Source: an uncultured Collinsella sp. (GTDB lineage Bacteria; Actinomycetota; Coriobacteriia; Coriobacteriales; Coriobacteriaceae). Taken from it: a stretch of 11,216 nt of DNA. Positions 1 through 6,478 of this stretch are shown piece by piece (the first letter of the stretch is position 1; the number at the start of each line of letters is the position of its first letter). The notes under the pieces are model-generated. The model worked only from the letters and a program-made list of their open reading frames with translations. It was not told the DNA's origin and did not search any database. The DNA is taken from the NCBI GenBank assembly GCA_900553165.1, contig USCN01000028.1, positions 1 to 11,216 of the forward strand, read 5' to 3'. The translations under genes were made by a program, and so were the position numbers.

Positions 1-349
1 CCGCAAGCGCCGGATCATCTGCCGCGCGATCCAAGGCATCCTTGAGGAGTTCCGCGATCACGCAATCCTGCTCATACAGATCGACGGTAAAGCCCGCGGC
101 AGCCAGCAGCAGCGAATCCTCGCCAAAGCCTGCCGTGGCGTCAATCGCCCATGGGCTCTCGATGCCTTTTGTGCGCGCAGCCTTTACCAACAGCTCTTGC
201 TGCAGACGGCCCTGCTTGAGCCGTGGAAGCATGCGGGTGAAATCGGCACGCAGCTCCATCGTGCCGTCGGTGAGCGTGAGGCCCTCGGACTTCCCGGTCA
301 GCTCAAGCCCCGCGGCCCGAGCAACAGAAAAGGGATCGACGACGCCCAT
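1..349 (-). CDS. rsmJ: 16S rRNA (guanine1516-N2)-methyltransferase RsmJ, N-terminal 116 residues (continues beyond window start)
   Basis: This is a class I SAM-dependent methyltransferase fragment. It reads from an ATG at 349 to the window edge without a stop. The start is set by an AAGGAG box 5 bases upstream (plus-strand ctcctt at 355-360). Around residues 46-56 it has the family-typical stretch QQELLVKAARTKG, then the SAM-binding loop IDATAGFGEDSLLLAAAG at about residues 69-86 and an acidic residue ending the next strand (LYEQD). This layout, with 'VKA...KG' just before 'DATAGxGxD', is that of RsmJ/YhiQ, which modifies G1516 of 16S rRNA in E. coli. The C-terminal catalytic half lies outside the window, so integrity cannot be judged. 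It may be cotranscribed with the small membrane ORF that ends 64 bases upstream. Confidence 0.85.
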   Translation of the reverse strand, partial: MGVVDPFSVARAAGLELTGKSEGLTLTDGTMELRADFTRMLPRLKQGRLQQELLVKAARTKGIESPWAIDATAGFGEDSLLLAAAGFTVDLYEQDCVIAELLKDALDRAADDPALA

Positions 350-785
350 GGACACTCCTTAACAAGCAAAACGAATACGCGGGGCGCCGTTTATGCCAGC
401 ACCCAACCGTCCGCTATTGTCCCACATGCGACATGGCCCACAGCATCGCAATGCAAAGCACCGCCATCAATCCCGTGCACACAGCAGCGATCACGGAATC
501 ACTCATGCGCCTTCCCAACGACCGCGGCTCACGCACTTGCCCTGCTCCGTACATCATGGCTCCTCCTTCGGTCCAGCTCTTACCATGGCCCCATCATCTC
601 AGCGCCGCACATGAGCTGCCATCGATTTGGCTTACGTCCAGCTTTCCTTTTTGAAAGGTTGGACCGTACAGGTAAGAGACGCTTTCAAGCGCATGCATCG
701 CCCCGTTGAACTACAATGTGCTTCACCATATGTGCTGTACATGGGGCACGACGAGGTCGTCCTGCCCACATCGAAAGGACCAGTT
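350..785. other. Intergenic stretch between rsmJ and the four-helix membrane protein gene
   Basis: Apart from the 47-residue ORF at 414-557, nothing protein-like is convincing here. The plus-strand frames that open in this region carry no ribosome binding site, and their sequence is low-complexity GC-rich read-through. The part from 558 to 785 must hold the promoters for both directions. A TACAAT hexamer at 712-717 is a possible -10 for the rightward gene, but its -35 region is poor. A TTGAAA at 651-656 sits 16 bases before TAAGAG and is another weak candidate. No strong leftward promoter stands out. Confidence 0.4.
414..557 (-). CDS. Small membrane protein of 47 residues upstream of rsmJ, unknown function
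   Basis: This short ORF has a very strong ribosome binding site: AAGGAGGA lies just before an ATG-ATG start (plus-strand tcctcctt, 560-567), and the stop TAG is at 416-414. The protein begins MMYGAGQVREPRSLGRRMSD, a positively charged head. A single hydrophobic helix follows from about residue 21 to 42 (SVIAAVCTGLMAVLCIAMLW), then a short tail ending HVGQ. Positive-inside logic predicts a cytoplasmic N terminus and one membrane span. The reading frame is on the same strand as rsmJ and 64 bases ahead of it, so the two may share a transcript. I do not recognise a family. Support comes from the Shine-Dalgarno sequence and the clean charge/hydrophobic organisation. The main alternative is chance in a GC-rich gap. 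Confidence 0.6.
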   Translation of the reverse strand: MMYGAGQVREPRSLGRRMSDSVIAAVCTGLMAVLCIAMLWAMSHVGQ

Positions 786-1187
786 ATGAGCACCGCTCGC
801 AAGACACTCAAAATCCTTGCCCTGATTTATTTTGTTCTGGGCATCGCCAGTCTCGTCATTGGAATCGCCGGCATCGCGACCGGCAAGCTCGAGTCCACCT
901 ACGGATCGAATGCCATGCTCGCCGCGGTCGTGATTATCGCCAAGGGCCTCATCGATCTCGCCGCGGGCGTTGCGGGCATCAAGGGCGCCAACAAGCCTTC
1001 GCAGGTGGATGGCGCGTTTAAGCTCGGCATCGTTGCCGCAATCGCCACGATTGCGCAGGCCGTGCTCACGCTTCCCGCGCTCGGCGGCAGCTCCGTCAAT
1101 ATCGTCGCCTTTGTCATCGTGGTGTACGACCTGTTCTTTGTTCAGCAGGCGCACGCCGTTAAGGCCGAGAACAAGGACCGCCTGTAA
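786..1187 (+). CDS. Four-helix integral membrane protein, 133 residues, unknown function
   Basis: The frame is open further upstream (from 627), but the start is placed at ATG 786. An AAAGGA box lies at 775-779, and the membrane-protein composition begins only there. The protein has four hydrophobic segments at about residues 9-33, 43-66, 77-100 and 104-126, short polar links, and a charged tail (KAENKDRL). Helices 1 and 2 are rich in small residues (GIASLVIGIAGIATG, AAGVAGIKGA), as in tightly packed small membrane proteins. No catalytic motif or known family is evident, so I assign no function. It stands alone: opposite-strand genes lie on both sides, and a strong hairpin terminator lies 39 bases after its stop, so it is probably a single-gene transcript. 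Confidence 0.8.
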   Translation: MSTARKTLKILALIYFVLGIASLVIGIAGIATGKLESTYGSNAMLAAVVIIAKGLIDLAAGVAGIKGANKPSQVDGAFKLGIVAAIATIAQAVLTLPALGGSSVNIVAFVIVVYDLFFVQQAHAVKAENKDRL

Positions 1188-1225
1188 GCGCTCGCTTCTC
1201 ATAACCTCTGCAGCCAAGCAACTAA

Positions 1226-1261
1226 AAAGGGCCGATCGCGCATCTCCGCGGTCGGCCCTTT
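1226..1261 (+). terminator. Rho-independent terminator of the 786-1187 gene
   Basis: This is a long hairpin. AAAGGGCCGA (1226-1235) pairs with TCGGCCCTTT (1252-1261), and the pairing continues inward (TCGCG with CGCGG, one G-U) to a six-base loop, about 15 pairs in all. The T-run is the TTT that closes the stem followed by acgttt, so the tail is modest. A run of A at 1224-1228 means it could also terminate leftward transcripts. Confidence 0.8.
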
Positions 1262-1277
1262 ACGTTTGCCCAGATAA

Positions 1278-1314
1278 AACCTACCAAAATAAACCTGTCC
1301 CTTTTTGGTAGGTT
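1278..1314. repeat. Palindrome (12-bp stem, 13-base loop) at the 3' end of rlmA; REP-like and probable terminator
   Basis: AACCTACCAAAA (1278-1289) pairs perfectly with TTTTGGTAGGTT (1303-1314) around the loop TAAACCTGTCCCT. The hairpin begins two bases beyond the rlmA stop codon. Read leftward, the stem is followed by TTTATC, so it can serve as the rlmA terminator. The 13-base loop resembles the 13-base loop TAAGAACGTCCCC in the repeat at 2224-2236 (8 of 13 positions identical, including TAA and GTCCC), although the stems are unrelated. That suggests a dispersed repeat family with a conserved loop rather than a plain terminator. Confidence 0.6.
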
Positions 1315-1315
1315 G

Positions 1316-2131
1316 TTAGCTGTGGCGATACTCGGCGATGATGAAGTCGATGTCGGTTTGAAGGGTGTCCAGGTTTGCCAGGCGCTCTTTGTCGGCAGGA
1401 CGTGTGCGGTAGTAGTAGGGCGTCATCTGAAATACGGCTTCGATGTCGGCCTGGGTCTGAAGCGTAATAATCGCAGACACCCGCTGCGTTCCGACCAACT
1501 CGAGCTCGGTGGTTTTCGGCAGCTTCTCGTCGTTAAGGTACGGTGTATCGTAGAGCACTTCCTTAAGCCCAAACAGATGACGGGCGCCCGGCACCACGGT
1601 ATAGAGCGAGCCCTCTGGCGCCAGCACGCGGGCAAACTCACGCTCGTTAAAGGGAGCGAAGAGCTCGGTCACCATATCGAAGGCGCCATCGGCCACGGGG
1701 ATATCCTTCATGTTGGCCACAAAAAAGGTTGCATCGCCGCGCTTGGCGGCCAGGCGCACCATCTCCTTGCCAAGGTCAAAGCCGTAAGCATCCACGCCCG
1801 AAACCGTACCCATGGCGCTGGTGTAGTAGCCCTCGCCACAACAAATGTCGAGCAAGGTCATGAGGCCGTTCGCAGACGCAGCGTGCCCAGCCGCCCGCTC
1901 GCGCACCAGCTCAACCATCGCATCGCGCAACGGCGCATAGTAGCCGCGGTTCAAAAAGTCGCGGCGACTGCGCGCCTGCGACTTGGGATCGCCCATAGAG
2001 TCGCCGCTCTTGGACGAGCGCAGCAGATATAGATAACCCTCGCGTGCACGGTCAAACCGGTGTCCGCCCGCGCATGCAGCACCACGCTTGTCGTCCACCA
2101 ACGGCTCATGGCAAACGGGACATAACAACAT
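1316..2131 (-). CDS. rlmA: 23S rRNA (guanine-N1)-methyltransferase RlmA (G745/G748 type)
   Basis: This 271-residue protein is full length (E. coli RlmA is 269). It begins with a zinc ribbon, Cys4-x2-Cys7 and Cys20-x3-His24 (CPVC...CAGGH), followed by the family stretch FDRAREGYLYLL. A Rossmann methyltransferase domain follows, with the SAM loop LLDICCGEGYYT at 93-104, the ribose-binding acid in GFDLG near 119, and the LFAPFNEREF region near 157-166 that corresponds to motif IV. The enzyme methylates N1 of a guanine in helix 35 of 23S rRNA, at the exit tunnel. In Gram-positive bacteria the characterised homologue (TlrB, RlmA-II) modifies G748 and affects macrolide sensitivity. Which base this one targets cannot be read from sequence. 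The start is fixed by TAAGGAG seven bases before ATG 2131. Confidence 0.9.
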   Translation of the reverse strand: MLLCPVCHEPLVDDKRGAACAGGHRFDRAREGYLYLLRSSKSGDSMGDPKSQARSRRDFLNRGYYAPLRDAMVELVRERAAGHAASANGLMTLLDICCGEGYYTSAMGTVSGVDAYGFDLGKEMVRLAAKRGDATFFVANMKDIPVADGAFDMVTELFAPFNEREFARVLAPEGSLYTVVPGARHLFGLKEVLYDTPYLNDEKLPKTTELELVGTQRVSAIITLQTQADIEAVFQMTPYYYRTRPADKERLANLDTLQTDIDFIIAEYRHS

Positions 2132-2166
2132 GGCAACTCCTTAGTGCGAACAACACAACGCCCACC

Positions 2167-2195
2167 ATTGTCGCACGCCTTCCCCACCTAGTCAT
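2167..2195 (-). promoter_or_regulatory. Candidate rlmA promoter whose -35 lies in the repeat element
   Basis: On the minus strand ATGACT (plus 2190-2195) and GACAAT (plus 2167-2172) are separated by 17 bases. Each matches the sigma-70 consensus at four of six positions. The implied leader is about 28 bases. The -35 hexamer falls inside the left arm of the palindrome at 2188-2245, so the repeat would supply half of the promoter. Confidence 0.3.
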
Positions 2196-2245
2196 TGGGG
2201 ACGTTCTTGAATGACTAGTCGTTTAAGAACGTCCCCAACGACTAG
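2188..2245. repeat. Double palindrome (REP/REPIN-like element) between rlmA and the MATE gene
   Basis: The element can fold in two ways. As one long hairpin, CTAGTC (2188-2193) pairs with GACTAG (2240-2245), and inside it TTGGGGACGTTCTT (2195-2208) pairs with AAGAACGTCCCCAA (2225-2238). As two side-by-side hairpins, CTAGTCATT (2188-2196) pairs with AATGACTAG (2210-2218), and CTAGTCGTT (2215-2223) pairs with AACGACTAG (2237-2245). In that form the two 13-base loops, GGGGACGTTCTTG and TAAGAACGTCCCC, are complementary to each other. The arms differ between the two hairpins (CATT/AATG versus CGTT/AACG) while pairing is kept, which is compensatory change. It lies in a divergent intergenic region. 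Its position and symmetry fit a REP-doublet family spread by a Y1-type transposase; no transposase gene is in the window. Confidence 0.75.
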
Positions 2246-2309
2246 CCAATTAGGAGTATCATCGTCTGCGCAAATAAGCACGATATAGCATGTTAGAGAT
2301 TGAGAGCGC

Positions 2310-3692
2310 ATGGCTGATACCGTATCTAAGCACATTGACATGACCACCGGCTCGCTGTGGCGAAATATTCCCCTGTTCGCCTTCCCCGTGGCCGCCACGA
2401 GCATCTTGGAGCAGCTGTCGAACCTCATCGCCACGGTCATCATCGGCAACTTCTCGGGCGACCAGGGAACCCTCGCCATGGCGGCGGTCGGCTCCAATGT
2501 TCCGCTTACCAGTCTTATGCTCAACCTGTTTATTGGCATGTCGCTTGGCTCCAACGTGGTCATCGCCAACGCTATCGGCCGCAACGACCAAAACATGGTC
2601 AAACGCGCCGTCCATACCTCGATTTTAATGGCGCTCGTGGGCTTTGTCGTCATCGCTCTGGGCGAGGTCTTTGCCGAACCCATGCTCGCTGCGCTCAACG
2701 TGCCTGCCGAGACCATGCCGCTCGCTTCGCTCTACCTGCGCGTCTTTTTGCTCAGCCTGCCCTCGATCTTGCTCTACAACTTTGAGGCCGCGATCTTCCG
2801 CTCCGTCGGCATCACCCGCATGCCGCTGCAGGCGCTTGCCGTGTCCACCGTCCTCAACATTGGCCTGGATCTCATCTTTGTCCCCATACTCCACTGGGGC
2901 GTCGCGGGCGTCGCCATCGCCACCGCTATCGCCTACACTGTCAGCGCCGCCACGCTCTTTATCCGCCTGCTCAAGACCGACTCCGTCGTCCGCGTCACCC
3001 CGCGCGACCTGGCTATCGACCCCGTCGCCCTCAAGCGCATCGTCAAGATCGGCCTGCCCGCCGGCATCCAGAGCGCCGTCTTTGCCGTCGCCAACATCAT
3101 CATCCAATCCGCCATCAACAGCCTTGGCACCGAAGTCATGGCGGCCTCGAGCGCCGCCATGAGCCTGGAGTACGTGTGCTACAACCTGCTCAACAGCTTT
3201 AGCCAGGCTTGCACCACCTTTGTGGGACAAAACCACGGTGCCCGCCAGATCGACCGCTGCACCAAAACGCTCAAGGTCTGCCTGGTCGAAGGCGGTATCG
3301 TCGCGCTCACCACAATTATCGTTATTGTCGGCCTGGGGCGTGAGATCTTGTCGCTGTTCAACAGCGATCCCAACATCGTCTCGATCGGCTATATCCGCGT
3401 GTGCTCGATCTTCCCGGCGTACGCCTTTAGCATGTTCTACGAAAACATGTCAGGCTACCTGCGCGGCTTTGGTATCTCGCTCACGCCCGCCCTCATCACC
3501 ATGATCTGCGTCTGCGGCATCCGCTTCTATTGGGTGTTCTGCGTGTTCCCGCACTTCCGCACCTTTGCGAACATCATGATGGTCTACCCCATCAGCCTGG
3601 GCACCACGGCGTTCTTTATGGTCGTGGCGGTGCTACTTTGCCACCCGGCACGCACCTATCGCGCCACCCAAGCCAAAGCGACAGCCCGCTAA
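2310..3692 (+). CDS. MATE family multidrug/cation antiporter
   Basis: This 460-residue protein has the length and twelve-helix pattern of MATE (multi-antimicrobial extrusion) exporters, which use Na+ or H+ gradients to expel cationic drugs and metabolites. It opens with the usual short head MTTGSLWRNIPLFAFPV and the helix-1/2 region LEQLSNLIATVIIGNFSG. The internally duplicated half begins near residue 240 (LKRIVKIGLPAGIQSAVFAVAN), and VGQNHGARQ near residue 310 matches the conserved 'xGQNxGAxxxxR' turn. The substrate cannot be told from sequence. The start at 2310 has only a weak GAGAG ribosome site, and ATG 2340 has none. The gene stands alone downstream of the palindrome at 2188-2245. It runs convergently with the LysR gene, and I see no clear terminator in the 27-base gap. 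Confidence 0.9.
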   Translation: MADTVSKHIDMTTGSLWRNIPLFAFPVAATSILEQLSNLIATVIIGNFSGDQGTLAMAAVGSNVPLTSLMLNLFIGMSLGSNVVIANAIGRNDQNMVKRAVHTSILMALVGFVVIALGEVFAEPMLAALNVPAETMPLASLYLRVFLLSLPSILLYNFEAAIFRSVGITRMPLQALAVSTVLNIGLDLIFVPILHWGVAGVAIATAIAYTVSAATLFIRLLKTDSVVRVTPRDLAIDPVALKRIVKIGLPAGIQSAVFAVANIIIQSAINSLGTEVMAASSAAMSLEYVCYNLLNSFSQACTTFVGQNHGARQIDRCTKTLKVCLVEGGIVALTTIIVIVGLGREILSLFNSDPNIVSIGYIRVCSIFPAYAFSMFYENMSGYLRGFGISLTPALITMICVCGIRFYWVFCVFPHFRTFANIMMVYPISLGTTAFFMVVAVLLCHPARTYRATQAKATAR

Positions 3693-3719
3693 ACACCGCA
3701 CCCAACGCTACGCCAGTCA

Positions 3720-4586
3720 TTAATTGACAATATGCGAGCTCATATAGTCGATAAAGCGCCTCGTGGCGATAGGCATGGTGTCCCAGCTGCGCCAGGCGGC
3801 CACCACGTCGCGCGAGGGGGCATGCACGATGGGCCGCACACGAATATCGGCTCGCATGCCCTCCACAGTACGACGGTAGAGCATGCTCACGCCTAGGCCC
3901 TCCTCCACCATCGCCATGATGGTGTAGTCGTCGGTCACCTCGCTCGTCACGTGCGGCGACAGCCCATGCGCCGCAAATGCATCGAGCACCAGGCTCTGTT
4001 CGCCCTCATCCAGCAGTACAAACGGCTCGGACGCCAGGTCGGCGAGTGTCACCTTTTCCTTTGCCGTCAGCGGATGCGCGGCCGGCAACAATGCCACCAA
4101 CTCGTCGTGATAGACCACGCGCTTCTCGAGCCCAGCGGTAAATCCGCGTGCCGTAAAGCAAAAATCAACCACGCCATCGTGCACCCACTGGGCGTTGCGC
4201 GTGTAATCGCCCTGCTTGAGGGTAAAGCGTACGCCCGGGTGCAGGGCTCCAAAATCGCGGATCACGCGCGGCAACACGGTTCGACTCACGTTGGTAAACG
4301 TCGCGATGCGAATATCAGTCGACGAAAGCCCCAGCAGCTCCTGCCGCTTGCCCTCGAGCTCGGCCTCGGCGGTCACAATCTGGCGCAGGTACGGCAGATA
4401 TTGTTTACCGTCGCGCGTAAGCGAAACGCCCTGCTTTCCGCGCTCGATAAGCGTGGTGCCCAGCTCGCGCTCGAGCGCCTTGACGGCCTGGCTCACCGCG
4501 CTTTGCGTATAGCCCAGCTCGTCGGCCGCGCCCTTAAGACTGCCGCGATCGACCACCATACAAACAATCTGATACCGCGATGCCAT
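3720..4586 (-). CDS. LysR-family transcriptional regulator
   Basis: This 288-residue protein is a standard-length LysR regulator. The N-terminal winged helix-turn-helix spans about residues 1-60, with the recognition segment SLKGAADELGYTQSAVSQAV at 16-35 followed by LERELGTTLIER, the signature of the family. The linker helix spans about 61-88, and the effector-binding periplasmic-binding-like domain runs from about residue 91 to the end (IRIATFTNVSRTVLP and so on). The start at 4586 has GGAGG four bases upstream. The gene is divergent from an EamA-type permease gene 158 bases away. For LysR proteins this arrangement usually means the regulator controls its neighbour and itself; a candidate box is present between them. 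The inducer is unknown. Confidence 0.9.
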   Translation of the reverse strand: MASRYQIVCMVVDRGSLKGAADELGYTQSAVSQAVKALERELGTTLIERGKQGVSLTRDGKQYLPYLRQIVTAEAELEGKRQELLGLSSTDIRIATFTNVSRTVLPRVIRDFGALHPGVRFTLKQGDYTRNAQWVHDGVVDFCFTARGFTAGLEKRVVYHDELVALLPAAHPLTAKEKVTLADLASEPFVLLDEGEQSLVLDAFAAHGLSPHVTSEVTDDYTIMAMVEEGLGVSMLYRRTVEGMRADIRVRPIVHAPSRDVVAAWRSWDTMPIATRRFIDYMSSHIVN

Positions 4587-4611
4587 CGTGCCTCCACATC
4601 AATGCAGCCGT

Positions 4612-4621
4612 AAAACGTTTT
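4612..4621. promoter_or_regulatory. 10-bp perfect palindrome in the LysR gene leader
   Basis: AAAACGTTTT is a perfect dyad 25 bases upstream of the LysR start codon. It could be an accessory operator. It could equally be chance in an AT-rich stretch. Confidence 0.25.
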
Positions 4622-4642
4622 GCCAGGGCTTTTCCTACCGAT

Positions 4643-4658
4643 ATTAGCGTTTCTTAAT
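4643..4658. promoter_or_regulatory. Candidate LysR box (T-N11-A dyad)
   Basis: ATTA-N8-TAAT forms a symmetric dyad containing the T-N11-A core typical of LysR recognition sites. Its centre lies about 63 bases upstream of the start point predicted from the permease promoter, and the classical primary LysR site sits near -65. It also overlaps a possible leftward -10 (TAATAT, plus 4641-4646) for the regulator gene, as expected for autorepression. The placement is the evidence; the motif alone is weak. Confidence 0.5.
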
Positions 4659-4678
4659 CATACTGAAGATACATTCGC

Positions 4679-4707
4679 TTTACTGCATCCACATCTGGGA
4701 GCAGAAT
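4679..4707 (+). promoter_or_regulatory. Candidate promoter of the EamA permease gene
   Basis: TTTACT (4679-4684) and CAGAAT (4702-4707) are separated by 17 bases, and each matches the consensus at four of six positions. The predicted transcript starts near 4714 and gives a leader of about 31 bases carrying AAAAGGAG. An imperfect promoter with ideal spacing fits a gene that needs an activator. Confidence 0.45.
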
Positions 4708-4744
4708 CCTTTTTGCGAAATCGTTCTGTAACAAAAGGAGTCCC

Positions 4745-5647
4745 ATGGATCGCAAAAAAGCAATCGCGCTCTCATTTTCCGTTCCCGTCGCATGGGGCTT
4801 TTCGTACCCCCTCATGAAGATCGGCATGGACAGCATGAACGCCACGAGTATCGTTGCGCTGCGTTGCATTATCGCCTTTGTGGTCTGCCTGCTGCTCTTC
4901 CACAAGCGCGCGTTGCACATCAACCGCGACCTTATGGTTCGCGCCGCCATCATCGGTGCCATCATGGCAACCGAGCTCACGTGCATGTGCCTGGGCTCCA
5001 GCCTCACCTCCGCCTCCACCGCCGGCTTTTTGCAGAGCCTGACGGTCGTAATCGTGCCGTTTGCCAACGCAGCCCTGCTGCGTCGCGCCCCCGAGCGCAA
5101 GGTGCTCGTCGGCACCGCCATCGTCACCTGCGGCATGCTGCTGCTCTCGGGCGCCGACTTTACCAGCCTGAATCCCGGCGCAATCATCATGCTGCTCTCC
5201 GCTTTTGTCTATGCCGGCCACATCATTGTGGCGAAGCGCTTTGTCGAAGATGTCGACCCGCTGGCTCTGGGCGTTTGGCAGCTGGGCTTCGGCGGCCTGT
5301 TCTCGGGCATTGCCGCATGCGTCTTTGGCGGCTTCACGCTTCCCAGCACGCCGAGCGAGATCGTCGTTGTCGTCGCGCTCGCACTCATCTGCTCTGCCTA
5401 CGGCTTTATCACCCAGACGCTCGTGCAGCCCCACGTGCCCGCCGAGACCACCGGCTTCGCCTTCTCGCTCGAGCCGGTATGCTCCGCCGTCTTCTCGTTC
5501 TTCCTGGTCGGCGAGGTCCTGAGCCCCATCGCCTTCTTTGGCGCAGCCCTCATCCTCACCGGCGTCATGGTGGCAACCGTCGAGCTTCCGCGCCTCCGCG
5601 CACATGGACAGGCTCGCATGGCAGGAGCGCCTGAGCACGTCTCGTAA
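4745..5647 (+). CDS. EamA/DMT-superfamily metabolite transporter (ten-helix permease)
   Basis: This 300-residue protein is the usual size for the drug/metabolite transporter superfamily. It is built from two EamA repeats of about five helices each. The first covers about residues 6-137, starting SFSVPVAWGFSYPLMKIGMD, with the family-typical LRCIIAF and STAGFLQSLTVVIVP. The second covers about 145-280, with GFAFSLEPVCSAVFSFFLVGEVLSP, the second-repeat signature 'LEPVxxxxxxxxxxGE'. Such proteins usually export amino acids or metabolites; the substrate cannot be deduced. AAAAGGAG at 4733-4740 sets the start at ATG 4745. It is transcribed divergently from a LysR gene that probably regulates it. 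Confidence 0.9.
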   Translation: MDRKKAIALSFSVPVAWGFSYPLMKIGMDSMNATSIVALRCIIAFVVCLLLFHKRALHINRDLMVRAAIIGAIMATELTCMCLGSSLTSASTAGFLQSLTVVIVPFANAALLRRAPERKVLVGTAIVTCGMLLLSGADFTSLNPGAIIMLLSAFVYAGHIIVAKRFVEDVDPLALGVWQLGFGGLFSGIAACVFGGFTLPSTPSEIVVVVALALICSAYGFITQTLVQPHVPAETTGFAFSLEPVCSAVFSFFLVGEVLSPIAFFGAALILTGVMVATVELPRLRAHGQARMAGAPEHVS

Positions 5648-5674
5648 ACCCCGCTCCTCATGCGGCCGCGGCAT

Positions 5675-5699
5675 AAAGGTCTCCGGACACCTTTACAAT
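5675..5699 (+). promoter_or_regulatory. Near-perfect 20-bp palindrome abutting the ung -10 box
   Basis: AAAGGTCTCCGGACACCTTT (5675-5694) is a dyad with a single mismatched pair (C5681/C5688). Its last base is the first base of TACAAT (5694-5699), a five-of-six match to a -10 hexamer. It therefore occupies the spacer and -35 zone of the probable ung promoter, 36 bases before the start codon, as an operator would. No T-run follows, so it is a poor terminator for the upstream permease gene. Confidence 0.45.
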
Positions 5700-5734
5700 A
5701 GATGCCAACAGAGCATCTGCCATAAAGGAGCCCC

Positions 5735-6460
5735 ATGGACACCGCAACCCGCGACCGCAACATAGCAACTTGGTTGGGCGATGCGCCGCAGCCGGTACGT
5801 GACACTACGAACCAGCTGCTCGAGCGCATCGCCCTTTTGCGTGCCGAGCAGACCATCTACCCGGCACAAGACGACATCCTCAATGCCCTCGCCTACACGC
5901 CAGCCGACCAGGTCAAGGTTGTCATCTTAGGTCAAGACCCTTATCACGAACCCAACCAGGCCATGGGGCTGTCGTTCTCGGTTCCCGCGACGCAAACCAA
6001 GTTGCCGCCGAGCCTGCGCAACATCTATAAGGAACTCAAAGCCGATCTGGGCTGCCCTATTCCCGCCACGGGAGACCTAACTCCATGGGCACAGCAGGGC
6101 GTCCTGCTTCTCAACACTACGCTCACCGTGCGCGAGCACGCCGCGAACTCGCACGCCAAACTGGGCTGGAGCACGCTCACCGACTACATTATCGAACGTT
6201 GCTGCCAGCTGCCCCAGCCGGTCGTCTTTTTGGCATGGGGCCGCTTTGCCCAACAGATGGTCGAAGGCAAGCTCGCCGCGACCGGCGCGGGCAAGGCAAC
6301 CGGCAAGTTCTGCCTGGCCTCCACGCACCCCTCACCGCTTTCGGCCAACCGTGCCACGGCAGAACTCCCCGCTTTCATGGGGTCGCGCCCCTTCTCGGCA
6401 GCCAATCGGCTACTCGAGCAGCACGGCTCGACCCCCGTCAACTGGACTTGCCTCGGCTAA
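5735..6460 (+). CDS. ung: Uracil-DNA glycosylase, family 1
   Basis: This 241-residue protein is a complete family 1 uracil-DNA glycosylase, which removes uracil from DNA as the first step of base-excision repair. It has the water-activating loop GQDPYH at 66-71 (catalytic Asp68), followed by the uracil-stacking Phe81 in GLSFSVP. The PPSLRNIYKEL segment lies at 91-101, LLLNTTLTVREHAANSH at 124-140 contains the uracil-binding Asn127, and the minor-groove loop HPSPLSA lies at 198-204 with catalytic His198. All key residues are present. The start has AAAGGAG at 5724-5730. The gene appears to be transcribed alone, with its own promoter region and a terminator 18 bases after the stop. Confidence 0.97.
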   Translation: MDTATRDRNIATWLGDAPQPVRDTTNQLLERIALLRAEQTIYPAQDDILNALAYTPADQVKVVILGQDPYHEPNQAMGLSFSVPATQTKLPPSLRNIYKELKADLGCPIPATGDLTPWAQQGVLLLNTTLTVREHAANSHAKLGWSTLTDYIIERCCQLPQPVVFLAWGRFAQQMVEGKLAATGAGKATGKFCLASTHPSPLSANRATAELPAFMGSRPFSAANRLLEQHGSTPVNWTCLG

Positions 6461-6478
6461 AAATCGATACATCAAAAA

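Noticed and set aside
627..785. A longer start for the 786-1187 membrane protein
   Set aside because: The added 53 residues have no ribosome site, are unlike the membrane protein that follows, and would cover the likely promoter region; ATG 786 has AAAGGA in place.
1313..2032. A 239-codon plus-strand frame opposite rlmA
   Set aside because: No ribosome site and no motif, while rlmA on the other strand has a full set of family motifs.
3693..3719. A terminator between the convergent MATE and LysR genes
   Set aside because: Only a four-pair stem (GTCA/TGAC) is present across 3716-3728, partly inside the LysR gene, with no T-run.
4772..5674. A 300-codon minus-strand frame opposite the EamA permease
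   Set aside because: The composition is dominated by Gly, Asp, Glu and Ala, with no membrane or catalytic pattern. The permease on the plus strand is certain.
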